Of a DNA stretch of 64,000 nucleotides, positions 8,580 through 15,912 are shown in pieces. Source of the DNA: CAMLIZ01 sp966212505 (GTDB lineage Bacteria; Pseudomonadota; Gammaproteobacteria; Burkholderiales; Burkholderiaceae_C); the NCBI GenBank assembly GCA_966212505.1, contig CBIHRS010000022.1:1-64000 (forward strand). The letters run 5' to 3'. A program made the translations under genes and the position numbers. The first letter of the stretch is position 1, and every line of letters begins with the position of its first letter. Under the pieces are notes generated by a model. The model did no database searches. It was not told the DNA's origin and was given only the letters and a program-made list of their open reading frames with translations.

Positions 8580-8668
8580 CCCCCGTAGCCCAGGGACGCC
8601 GCGGATCCGGCTTTGCCGGGCCGCTGGCGTCGCCCCCTCGAGGGGGAGCGCCGAAGGCGCTACGGGGG
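8580..8668. repeat. REP-like hairpin element with terminal inverted repeats
   Basis: The 89-bp element is bounded by CCCCCGTAG (8580-8588) and its exact inverse CTACGGGGG (8660-8668). Inside are three hairpin-forming blocks: CCGGC-TTT-GCCGG, the perfect palindrome CCCCCTCGAGGGGG, and AGCGCC-GAA-GGCGCT. The build is like the repetitive extragenic elements seen in many Comamonadaceae and relatives. Only one copy is in this window, so its repeated nature in the genome is from general knowledge. It lies between the 760-aa secreted-protein gene and the TonB-like gene and creates a spurious 5' extension of the latter's frame. It could act as a mild terminator or mRNA-stability element. Confidence 0.7.
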
Positions 8669-8677
8669 TGGGTCACT

Positions 8678-10960
8678 TCAGTACTTCACTTCGCCCTGGA
8701 TCACGCGCGGCGCGTCCGTCACCGTCGGCTTGTCGCCGACGTAGATGGACGAAGCCGGGTCGGTGGGGTCGGCCAGGCCGGCGGCGGTGGGCAGCGTCAG
8801 CCCGGTGGGCAGCGTGACGCCGGCGCCCGTGCACACCGACAGGTCCTTGCGCGCGAAGCGGATCTCGCGGTCCAGCCACTTGGCCAGCAGCGGGGTGGCG
8901 CCGTTCATCACCTGGCCCAGCGTCTGGTCGAAGGGGATCACGAAGGCCGGCACATAGCGCGAGTTCTGCGTGTCGCAGCTGACCGGATCGTTGGTGAGGT
9001 GCGAGACGCAATGGCCTGGGATGCCCCACAGCTCGCCGAAGCCGCCGTACTGCAGCACGAGGGACTTGCCGGCATACGGGCCATAGGCTGCGCCGCTCGG
9101 CACGCTGTAGCTCACCTGCAGCGGCGCATCGAAGGTGACCACGTTGCCGCCGCTGTCCTTCACCGCGGCGAACTGGTTCCACTGGTTGGGGCCGGTTTCC
9201 CACTGGTAGTAGGTGTCCATCTCCTCGACCTTGTAGTCGCAGTAGTGGGTGGCATCGTTCGCGCACTGGGCCGCGGCCAGCGAGGTGAAGAGCCGGCCGG
9301 TGCGCACGCCCCACTGGTATTGCGGGCGGCTCTGCAGCGCAGCGCTGTCGGTGAAGGTCACCGGCGCGCTGCTGGCATCGAGCAGCGCGGCCGAGGCGCT
9401 GTCGCTGCTGTAGCTGACGAGGCCGCTGGCCGCGGTGGGGTTCCAGTTGTTGTAGCTCGACGGGACGAAGGGCGACGCGTCGGCGGAGCCCGAGGCGAAG
9501 TACGAGGCCATGGTGGCTGCCGTCGGGCAGTCGCGCAGGCAGTACAGCGTGGCGGGCATGTCGGCCGGGTAGACCAGGTCCTGCACGCGGTAGATCACGT
9601 TGATGCTCGACGACGGCGTGCTCGGGCTCACGCCGGCCAGCGCCACGAACAGCTCGCCGCCCAGCGCCTGCGAGAAGCCCCGCGCGCCGCCTTGCGTCGA
9701 GAAGAACGCGGGCGCCACCGATTGCTCGGCATCGAGGTCCTTGGTCTGGCAGCCGTTGCCGCTGTTGCAGTCGACCATGCCGGTGACCTTGAACACGCCG
9801 GCGGTGTCGTCCCAGTACATCTCGTACTGCGTGTTGGGCGTGGCGCCCGAGAAGAAGCCGGTCACGTTGCCGACCCAGGTCTGGAACTTGATCTTGTCGA
9901 TCTCGTTGAGCGTGCGGCTCTTCTTGGTGTATTTGGTGAGGCGGCCCTCGGCCTTGAGCAGCGTGTAGTTGGTCTTGGTCGGCTCCTGGCCGGCGCTGTA
10001 CTGCACGCGCTGCACGGTGGCGCCGTTGGCAATGTTGGCGCTCGGCGGCATCCACAGGCCCCAGTAGCCCATGTGGCCGTGGTACACGGTGCCGTCGCCG
10101 GCGGTGTAGTCGACCGGGAAGCCCGAGTTGAGGTTCACGCGGTCGCCGTTGCTGTCGTACAGGCCGTAGCTCCACACCGACATGCCTGTCTCGGGGTCGC
10201 TCGCGTCGCGGCTGAAGCACTGGTCGTTGGTGCCGTCGGAGCGGCGGAAGTAGCTGGCGTTGTAGGCGAACGAATAGGCCACCGTGGTGCCCATCTCGCT
10301 CATCTGCAGCTTGCCGGCGCCGCTGTCGGCGCCCGAGGTGGTGAGCGTCAGCGCGCGGGTGTTGCTGCCGCCACCGCCGCCGCCTTCGATCTCGAAGTAG
10401 TCGATGCCGCTGGTGCTGCCCTGCAGGTAGCCGCGCATCATGCAGGGGCCGGTGCTGCCTTTGCCGCAGTAGTCGAGCCGGAACACGCCGTAGGGGTTGC
10501 TGCTCGAAGGTGCTTCGGTGGCCGTGGTGTGCACGAAGATCGTCGCGCTGTGGTCCTTCTCGACCTCGTCGATCCAGGTCTTCACCATCATCGGATCGCT
10601 GTTCGAGGCGCGCGTGGAGTTGACGATCGCGTTCATGTACGACGGCGCGCTGCTGGAGCCGGCGCTGTCGGAGCTGGAGTTGCTGGTCGACGAGCGTCCG
10701 CTCGCGTCGCACTTGTTCTTGTCGACCAGCGCGAGGTAGTTGCCCTGGTTGACCAGGGCGTCGGGGCGCAGCGAGGTCATGATGCAGGTGATCATGTTCA
10801 CCTGGTTGACGCCTTCGGAGGTGGCGTCTTCGACGTGGGTGTTCTGCTTGTCGGTGTTGTAGGCCGAGGTGGTGCCGGGCGCGGCGAACACGGCGGCGGG
10901 CAGCGCGGCGGCCAGGGCGGCGGCGAGCGCGGTGCGGCGGATCGGATGGCGTGCCTTCAT
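8678..10960 (-). CDS. large secreted protein of unknown function, 760 aa
   Basis: The protein starts MKARHPIRRTALAAALAAAL followed by PAAVFA, a clear Sec signal peptide. The mature part is about 735 residues, rich in Ser/Thr/Gly/Asn/Tyr, with a Ser-rich stretch near 88-108, a run of six Gly near 195, and many Cys residues (for example LDYCGKGSTGPCMM, MVDCNSGNGCQTKD, LYCLRDCPTAA, HYCDYK), suggesting disulfide-stabilised export. No catalytic motif, autotransporter barrel, or C-terminal Phe/PEP-CTERM sorting signal is visible; it ends VIQGEVKY. A repeated WG-x-W / YWGLWMP pattern hints at beta-structure. It follows the lipoprotein gene by 19 bp and precedes the TonB-like gene, so the three form a likely operon. 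I do not recognise the family. Confidence 0.75.
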   Translation of the reverse strand: MKARHPIRRTALAAALAAALPAAVFAAPGTTSAYNTDKQNTHVEDATSEGVNQVNMITCIMTSLRPDALVNQGNYLALVDKNKCDASGRSSTSNSSSDSAGSSSAPSYMNAIVNSTRASNSDPMMVKTWIDEVEKDHSATIFVHTTATEAPSSSNPYGVFRLDYCGKGSTGPCMMRGYLQGSTSGIDYFEIEGGGGGGSNTRALTLTTSGADSGAGKLQMSEMGTTVAYSFAYNASYFRRSDGTNDQCFSRDASDPETGMSVWSYGLYDSNGDRVNLNSGFPVDYTAGDGTVYHGHMGYWGLWMPPSANIANGATVQRVQYSAGQEPTKTNYTLLKAEGRLTKYTKKSRTLNEIDKIKFQTWVGNVTGFFSGATPNTQYEMYWDDTAGVFKVTGMVDCNSGNGCQTKDLDAEQSVAPAFFSTQGGARGFSQALGGELFVALAGVSPSTPSSSINVIYRVQDLVYPADMPATLYCLRDCPTAATMASYFASGSADASPFVPSSYNNWNPTAASGLVSYSSDSASAALLDASSAPVTFTDSAALQSRPQYQWGVRTGRLFTSLAAAQCANDATHYCDYKVEEMDTYYQWETGPNQWNQFAAVKDSGGNVVTFDAPLQVSYSVPSGAAYGPYAGKSLVLQYGGFGELWGIPGHCVSHLTNDPVSCDTQNSRYVPAFVIPFDQTLGQVMNGATPLLAKWLDREIRFARKDLSVCTGAGVTLPTGLTLPTAAGLADPTDPASSIYVGDKPTVTDAPRVIQGEVKY

Positions 10961-10979
10961 CGTGGGCTCCTTGCCGTGC

Positions 10980-11192
10980 TCAGTTGTCCGCGTTCTTGGC
11001 CGTGACGACCGACACGGTCGACGGCGTGGTCACGCCTTCGATCGTGGCAGTGGAGCCACCGCTGCCGCCCGTGCTGCCGCCGGTGCCGCCGCCCGAGTCC
11101 GTGGGCGTGGCGGACGAATCACCGCCACAGCCGGCCAGGGCGAGGGTCGAGAACACGGCCGCGAGTACGGCCCATCCGGTCATCCGAGTCAT
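10980..11192 (-). CDS. small lipoprotein
   Basis: A 70-residue protein starting MTRMTGWAVLAAVFSTLALAGC; the lipobox LALAGC places the acylated Cys at residue 22 and GGDSS after it, without an Asp at +2, which favours outer-membrane sorting. The rest is a short Gly/Ser/Thr linker (GGGTGGSTGGSGGST) and a tail. ATG 11192 is chosen because GGAGG lies about 6 nt upstream; the open frame could extend to 11261 but that would bury the signal peptide. It is the first gene of the leftward cassette with the 760-aa secreted protein. It may be an outer-membrane anchor or accessory of that protein; function unknown. Confidence 0.72.
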   Translation of the reverse strand: MTRMTGWAVLAAVFSTLALAGCGGDSSATPTDSGGGTGGSTGGSGGSTATIEGVTTPSTVSVVTAKNADN

Positions 11193-11367
11193 GAGGAAAC
11201 CTCCATCTGCTGCAACGCAAAAAGCCTGGGTGGGGTACTGCAGCCGGCCCTGAACGGACACGGTTGCTTGGCCTATCGGCGGTGCGATCGGAGGTTTGAG
11301 CGGGGAAAGTCCCCGGCCGTGTGAGAAGTTGGCGGATTGCCGCGGCCGGCGTGCCGGCCTGCCTCGC

Positions 11368-11946
11368 CTACCACTCGGCCGGCAGCACGAAGTCGGGGTT
11401 GGTCAGCGCGGTCATCGCATGATCGCGCCAGGCGCCGTTGATGAACAGGTAGTCGCGCGCCAGGCCCTCAGTGCGGAAGCCCAGGCGGGCCAGCACCGCG
11501 GCGCTGCGGCTGTTGAGCGGGTCGTGGTTGGCCTGGATGCGGTGCAGGTTCACCCGCTCGGAAAACATCTCGGCGATGCCGACGCGCAGCGCCTCGGTCA
11601 TCAGGCCGCGGCCGTGCAGCGACTGGTCGAGCGCATAGCCGAGCATCGCGTTCTGGAAGGCGCCGCGCACGATCTGCGAGAAGTGCATGGAACCGACGAT
11701 GCGCTGCGGCTGGCCCTGCAGCGTGAGCCAGTAGCGATAGCCGGTGCCGCCGGTGAAGGCCTGTGCGGCGAGCCGCAGCCGCTCGGCCTGGAACTGCTCG
11801 GTGAGAAACGCCACCGGCATCGGCGGATCCCAGCGCGCGAAGCAGGCGTGGTTGCGCGCATGGAAGTCGCACACCTCGGCCGCCTGCGACGGATGCGGTG
11901 CGATGCAGATCAGGCGATCGGTCAGCAGTTCGGTGCGGGCAGGCAT
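11368..11946 (-). CDS. GNAT-family N-acetyltransferase, RimJ/RimL type
   Basis: A 192-residue protein starting MPARTELLTDRLICIAPHPS. It shows the RimJ-like layout: LLTDRLICI at the start, the beta-4 region RIVGSMHFSQIVRG, and the acetyl-CoA binding segment LGYALDQSLHGRGLMTEALRVGI (Q/R-x-x-G-x-G/A type loop as HGRGLM), followed by HRIQANHDPLNSRSAAVLARLGF and GLARDYLFINGAWRDHAMTAL, which are typical of RimJ/RimL proteins that acetylate N-termini of ribosomal or other proteins. Substrate unknown. The start was set at 11946 because the family motif begins directly after it; the open frame extends to 11997 across the neighbour. It lies 10 bp after the dioxygenase gene. Confidence 0.88.
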   Translation of the reverse strand: MPARTELLTDRLICIAPHPSQAAEVCDFHARNHACFARWDPPMPVAFLTEQFQAERLRLAAQAFTGGTGYRYWLTLQGQPQRIVGSMHFSQIVRGAFQNAMLGYALDQSLHGRGLMTEALRVGIAEMFSERVNLHRIQANHDPLNSRSAAVLARLGFRTEGLARDYLFINGAWRDHAMTALTNPDFVLPAEW

Positions 11947-11956
11947 GCGTTCGAGT

Positions 11957-12796
11957 TTACTGAGCGGCCAGCAGGCCGGCCCCCGCGCCGAAGGCATACG
12001 CGTCCATCCCCAGCGCGCCGTGCGTCACGCTCTGGTGCAGGCGCACCGGCACATGCTCCCGCCCGCCCGCGCCTGCCGCGACGAACCAGGGCAGCAGGTG
12101 CTCGTCGGTGGGATGCATGTCGACGGCATAGGGTGCCCGTGCCCGGTAGTCGAGCAGCGCTTCCCAGTCGCGCGCCGCGCTGCGCTCGGCCATCCAGCCG
12201 CGGAAGCCCGCGCTCTCGGCGATCTCCGGCGCGTCCACCGCCGGCATGCCGCCGGCGCGGAACAGCCGGCGCAGGTTGTGTGTGATGCTGCCGCTGCCCA
12301 TCACCAGCACGCCTTCGCGGTCCAGTCCTTGCAGCGCCTCGCCGAGTGCGAACTGCTGCGCCGGGCTTTGCGAGGGCACGAAGGCCAGCGGCAGGATCGG
12401 CACGTCGGCCTGCGGGTAGACGTGCCGCAGCACGGTCCAGATGCCGTGGTCGAGCCCGCCTTCGTCGGCCACCTGCGCGCGGATGCCGGCCTCGGCCAGG
12501 CGCTGCGCCACCTGCTGTGCCAGGGCCGGTGCGCCGGGCGCGTCGTAGCGCAGCCGATACAGCGCATCGGGGAAGCCGCCGAAGTCGTGGATGGTGTCGT
12601 GCCGCGCCGCGGCCAGCAGCACCGGCTCGCGCGTGAGCGTGTGGGCCGACACCGCGACGATGGCGCGCGGCCGGCCGAAGGCGGCGTCGATCGCCGGGCC
12701 CAGCCGCTGCAGGAAGGCGCCGGCCGCGCCGGGCTCCAGCGCGACCATCGGCGAGCCGTGCGACAGGAAGATCGAAGGCAGGGTGGCAGTGTCCAT
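11957..12796 (-). CDS. class III extradiol dioxygenase, DODA/YgiD family
   Basis: A 279-residue protein starting MDTATLPSIFLSHGSPMVAL. Conserved residues of the LigB/DODA fold are visible: SHGSPM (metal His), VSAHT, DHGIWTVLRHVYP (catalytic His pair) and GSGSITHNLRR. The family includes E. coli YgiD and plant 4,5-DOPA dioxygenase and opens aromatic diols with non-haem Fe or Zn; true substrates in bacteria are mostly unknown. ATG 12796 was chosen because the homology starts directly there; the open frame runs to 12925 through a divergent promoter region. It precedes the GNAT gene by 10 bp and is divergent from the porin (214 bp). Confidence 0.9.
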   Translation of the reverse strand: MDTATLPSIFLSHGSPMVALEPGAAGAFLQRLGPAIDAAFGRPRAIVAVSAHTLTREPVLLAAARHDTIHDFGGFPDALYRLRYDAPGAPALAQQVAQRLAEAGIRAQVADEGGLDHGIWTVLRHVYPQADVPILPLAFVPSQSPAQQFALGEALQGLDREGVLVMGSGSITHNLRRLFRAGGMPAVDAPEIAESAGFRGWMAERSAARDWEALLDYRARAPYAVDMHPTDEHLLPWFVAAGAGGREHVPVRLHQSVTHGALGMDAYAFGAGAGLLAAQ

Positions 12797-12910
12797 GCCC
12801 TCATTGCAGCACCCGGCGTGCCCTGCGGGATTCGATCGCTTTGCACGCCGCGTTCTGCAAATCCGTGCGGTCATCCGGTGTTCCACGTACGTGCTTTCCG
12901 CTGTGCATCT

Positions 12911-12958
12911 GCAAGCGATGCGCAAGCTTGCCCGCCTCGTCGCAAGCCATCTGCAAGC
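12911..12958. promoter_or_regulatory. two pairs of GCAAGC direct repeats with 11-bp spacing, candidate OmpR-type site
   Basis: GCAAGC occurs at 12911, 12922, 12942 and 12953. Within each pair the spacing is exactly 11 bp (GCAAGC-N5-GCAAGC), and the pairs are 20 bp apart (start to start 12922 to 12942), so all lie on about the same helix face. OmpR/PhoB-family regulators bind head-to-tail repeats spaced 11 bp. The site is 53-100 bp upstream of the porin ATG, and an OmpR-family regulator is encoded two genes downstream. That this regulator binds here is an inference. Confidence 0.5.
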
Positions 12959-13010
12959 CGCAGCTTTCTAGCCTTGCGGCTCCCACAACACACGACGAGG
13001 AGACTTCCCG

Positions 13011-14168
13011 ATGTCACGCCGCTCCACCCCCATCGCCCTGGCCGCCATGGCCCTGCTCGCCTGCAGCGCCGCGCAGGCCGAAGGCATCGCCTATGAATCG
13101 CCCAACTTCGACGTGCGGCTGTATGGCCTGATCGACGCCACGCTGGGCATGGTCGACCATGCCACCGCCGGCGGCGGCCACAAGGTCGGCTTCGGCGGCT
13201 CGGCCAGCGGCGCGCCCTGGTTCAGCGGCGCGCGCTGGGGCATCGCCGGCAAGCGCAAGTTCTCCGACGAGGGCCTCAGCGTGATCTTCAAGCTCGAGAA
13301 CGAATACCTGATCAAGGACGGCTCGGCCGACGACAGCACCGCCGCCTTCGGCCGCGATGCGTGGATCGGCGTGGAGAACGGCACGATCGGCAAGCTGACC
13401 TTCGGCCGCCAGAACACCGTGGCGCGCGACTTCGCGCAGATCTACGGCGATGCCTACGGCAGCGCGAAGGTCGGCCTCGACGAAGGCGGTTGGACCAACG
13501 GCAACAACTTCAAGCAGCTGCTGTTCTACGCCGGCAGCGCCAGCGGCACGCGCTACAAGAGTGGCGTGGTCTGGAAGAAGGACTTCGGCATGGGCCTGGT
13601 GGCCGGCGCCGGCTTCCAGTTCGGCGAGACGGCGGGCGACATCAAGGCCGGCAGCACGCAGAGCCTGGCGCTCGGCTACAACGGCGGCGCCTTCAACGTG
13701 GCCGGCTTCGCGACGCATGCCAACGTCAACACGCACAACCACGATGCGTATTCGATCGGCGGCAACATGCAGTTCGGCATCGTGCGGGTGAACACCGGCT
13801 ACTTCCACTACCGCGCCGACCAGGCCGCGCTCGGCACCCGCACCGACAACGCGTGGACCCTCTCGGCCAAGATCACGCCGCCGGGCAAGCTCGACTACGA
13901 GCTGGGCTACCAGGTGATGAAGGCCGAGAACGCCGGCGTCAACAAGGGCAGCGTGATCAATGCCTTTGCCGACGGCAGCGCCCTCACCGCCGCGGCCACC
14001 GGCAAGCGCAGCACGCTGTACACCTCGGTCTTCTACCACTTCGACAAATCGACCGAGGTCTACGTCGCGGCCGACTACCTCAAGCTCGACGGCGGCTACA
14101 AACAGGCCTCGACCAACGGATATTCCACACAAACCGAGTTGGGTGTGGGCCTGCGCTTCCGCTTCTGA
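13011..14168 (+). CDS. outer-membrane porin, Gram-negative general porin family
   Basis: A 385-residue protein with a signal peptide (MSRRSTPIALAAMALLACSA, cleaved after AQA), followed by DVRLYGLIDATLG, the first strand of betaproteobacterial OmpC/PorB-like porins. Typical features are SGARWGIAGKRKFSDEGLSVIFKLE, AWIGVENGTIGKLTFGRQ (loop 3 region) and the terminal strand LGVGLRFRF with C-terminal Phe recognised by BamA. A GAGG ribosome-binding site precedes ATG 13011. Next come a solute-binding protein (38 bp downstream) and an overlapping two-component pair, suggesting that the porin imports the substrate sensed or bound by them. The promoter region carries spaced GCAAGC repeats. Confidence 0.92.
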   Translation: MSRRSTPIALAAMALLACSAAQAEGIAYESPNFDVRLYGLIDATLGMVDHATAGGGHKVGFGGSASGAPWFSGARWGIAGKRKFSDEGLSVIFKLENEYLIKDGSADDSTAAFGRDAWIGVENGTIGKLTFGRQNTVARDFAQIYGDAYGSAKVGLDEGGWTNGNNFKQLLFYAGSASGTRYKSGVVWKKDFGMGLVAGAGFQFGETAGDIKAGSTQSLALGYNGGAFNVAGFATHANVNTHNHDAYSIGGNMQFGIVRVNTGYFHYRADQAALGTRTDNAWTLSAKITPPGKLDYELGYQVMKAENAGVNKGSVINAFADGSALTAAATGKRSTLYTSVFYHFDKSTEVYVAADYLKLDGGYKQASTNGYSTQTELGVGLRFRF

Positions 14169-14206
14169 GTTCCGCCGGGCGCCGACTCTGTGTATCGTTG
14201 CGCCCC

Positions 14207-15223
14207 ATGCCCCGACTGGCCCTGTTGTGTCGCGCCTGGTGCCTGGCCGCCGCGCTGCTGCCGGGCCTGTGCGGCATGGCGGCGGCGCAATCGCACCTGA
14301 GCCTGATGGTGGGCGGCGCCGACAAGCAGATCTACCTGCCGGTGGTGCTGGCGCGCGAGCTCGGCTACTTCCAGGCCGAAGGTCTGGAGGTCGAGCTGCT
14401 CAGCGAGCCGGCCGGCGTGCATGCCGAAGACCAGCTGCTGGCCGGCGCCGTGCAGGGCGTGGTCGGCTTCTACGATCACACTGTCGACCTTCAGGCCAAG
14501 GGCACGCTGGTGATGTCGGTGGTGCAGCTGGGGCGCATTCCCGGCGAGGCGCTGCTGGTGGCGGCCCGGCATGCCGGCGAGATCCGGTCGCCGGCCGACC
14601 TGAAGGGCCGTCCGGTCGGTGTCACCGGCCTGGGCTCGTCGACCCATTTCCTCAGCAAGTACCTGCTGGCCAAGGCCGGGCTTCGGCCGGGCGAGTTCAA
14701 GCCGCAGGCGGTGGGCGCCGGCGACAGCTTCATCGCCGCGCTCAACGGCGGCCGCATCGTCGCGGGCATGACCACGGAACCCACCGCGTCGCGCCTGTTG
14801 CGCAGCGGCCAGGCGGGCGTGCTGGTCGACCTGCGCACGCTGGCCGGCACCGAGGCGGCCCTGGGCGGCCTGTATCCGGCGGCCTGCATCTACATGCGCG
14901 AGTCGTGGGTCGCTGCCCACAAGCCCCAGGTGCGCCAGCTCGCGGCCGCGCTGGTCAAGGCGCTGCGCTACATCCAGGCGCACAGCGCCGACGAGGTGGC
15001 CACGCTGGTGCCGCCCGCCTACTACGCCGGCGACCGCGACCTGTATGTGAAGGCGCTGGCTGCCGGCAAGGACATGTTCACCCCCGACGGCCGCATGCCG
15101 CCGGGCGGCCCCGAGACGGTGCTCAAGGTGCTGCAGGCGGTGAACCCGCGGCTGCACGGCAAGAGCATCGACCTGCGCCGCACCTACACCCACGAGTTCG
15201 TCGATGCGCATCCTGCTCGTTGA
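14207..15223 (+). CDS. periplasmic solute-binding protein, NMT1/SsuA type, without a transporter
   Basis: A 338-residue protein with a signal peptide (MPRLALLCRAWCLAAALLPG, ending AAAQS) and a mature part of the NitT/TauT binding-protein fold: IYLPVVLARELGYFQAEGLEVEL, the central DLKGRPVGVTGLGSSTHFL and a C-terminal lobe with VKALRYIQAHSADEVATLVPP. Such proteins normally feed an ABC permease for sulfonates, thiamine precursors or aromatic acids, but no permease or ATPase is nearby. Instead its 3' end overlaps the next gene, an OmpR-family regulator, by 20 bp, so translation is coupled. It may serve as the ligand-sensing partner of the TctE-like kinase, as periplasmic proteins do in some Tct and Bct systems; that is an inference. 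Confidence 0.88.
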   Translation: MPRLALLCRAWCLAAALLPGLCGMAAAQSHLSLMVGGADKQIYLPVVLARELGYFQAEGLEVELLSEPAGVHAEDQLLAGAVQGVVGFYDHTVDLQAKGTLVMSVVQLGRIPGEALLVAARHAGEIRSPADLKGRPVGVTGLGSSTHFLSKYLLAKAGLRPGEFKPQAVGAGDSFIAALNGGRIVAGMTTEPTASRLLRSGQAGVLVDLRTLAGTEAALGGLYPAACIYMRESWVAAHKPQVRQLAAALVKALRYIQAHSADEVATLVPPAYYAGDRDLYVKALAAGKDMFTPDGRMPPGGPETVLKVLQAVNPRLHGKSIDLRRTYTHEFVDAHPAR

Positions 15224-15893
15224 AGACAACGTCTCGCTCTCCAGCTGGCTCTCGCATGCCTTGCGCAAGGACGGCTACACGGTGGACTGCGTGGGCGACG
15301 GCGAGACGGCCACGCACCTGATGCTCGGCCAGCAGTTCGACGCGGTGATCCTCGACATGGGCCTGCCCCGCCTGTCGGGCCGCGAGGTGCTTGGGCGGGT
15401 GCGCGGCGGCGGCAGCAACGTGCCCATCCTCGTGCTCACCGCCGAGGGCGGGCTGCAGTCGCGCATCGCGGGGCTGGATGCCGGCGCCGACGACTACCTC
15501 TCGAAGCCCTTCGACCTCGGCGAGCTGGAGGCGCGGCTGCGCGCGATCGTGCGCCGCAAGTCGGAGCACAAGAACCCCGAGATCTGCTGCGGCACGCTGA
15601 GCTACAACACCAACACCCGCGAGTTCGCGATCGGCGCGGAGAAGCTGAAGCTCACGCCGCGCGAACACGCGGTGCTCGAGATCCTGATGCTCAACATCGG
15701 CAAGACGGTGAGCAAGACCTCGCTGGCCGACAGCGTGTTCTCGCTCGGCGACGAGACCGGGCCGACGACGATCGAGGTCTACATGTCGCGGCTGCGCAAG
15801 AAGCTGATGCCGTGCGACGCGCGCATCTTCACGCTGCGCGGCCTGGGCTACCTGCTCAAGCAGGCCACCGCCGGCGCCACGCTGCCGCACTGA
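15204..15893 (+). CDS. OmpR-family response regulator, TctD-like
   Basis: A 229-residue protein with an N-terminal receiver (MRILLVEDNVSLSSWLS, phospho-acceptor Asp51 in ILDMGLPRLSG, conserved Thr in LVLTAE, Lys in YLSKPFDLGEL) and a C-terminal winged helix DNA-binding domain (KLTPREHAVLEILM, TIEVYMSRLRKKL, FTLRGLGYLL). The layout matches TctD, which controls tricarboxylate uptake, but the Tct identity is only by resemblance. Its start overlaps the solute-binding-protein gene by 20 bp and the kinase follows 19 bp later. Tandem repeats with 11-bp spacing before the porin are a candidate target. Confidence 0.92.
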   Translation: MRILLVEDNVSLSSWLSHALRKDGYTVDCVGDGETATHLMLGQQFDAVILDMGLPRLSGREVLGRVRGGGSNVPILVLTAEGGLQSRIAGLDAGADDYLSKPFDLGELEARLRAIVRRKSEHKNPEICCGTLSYNTNTREFAIGAEKLKLTPREHAVLEILMLNIGKTVSKTSLADSVFSLGDETGPTTIEVYMSRLRKKLMPCDARIFTLRGLGYLLKQATAGATLPH

Positions 15894-15912
15894 ACCGCAT
15901 CGCCCCGCTGCC

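Noticed and set aside
7868..11005. Plus-strand open frame of 1045 codons
   Set aside because: Antisense to the TonB-like and 760-aa secreted protein genes, which have signal peptides and coherent features.
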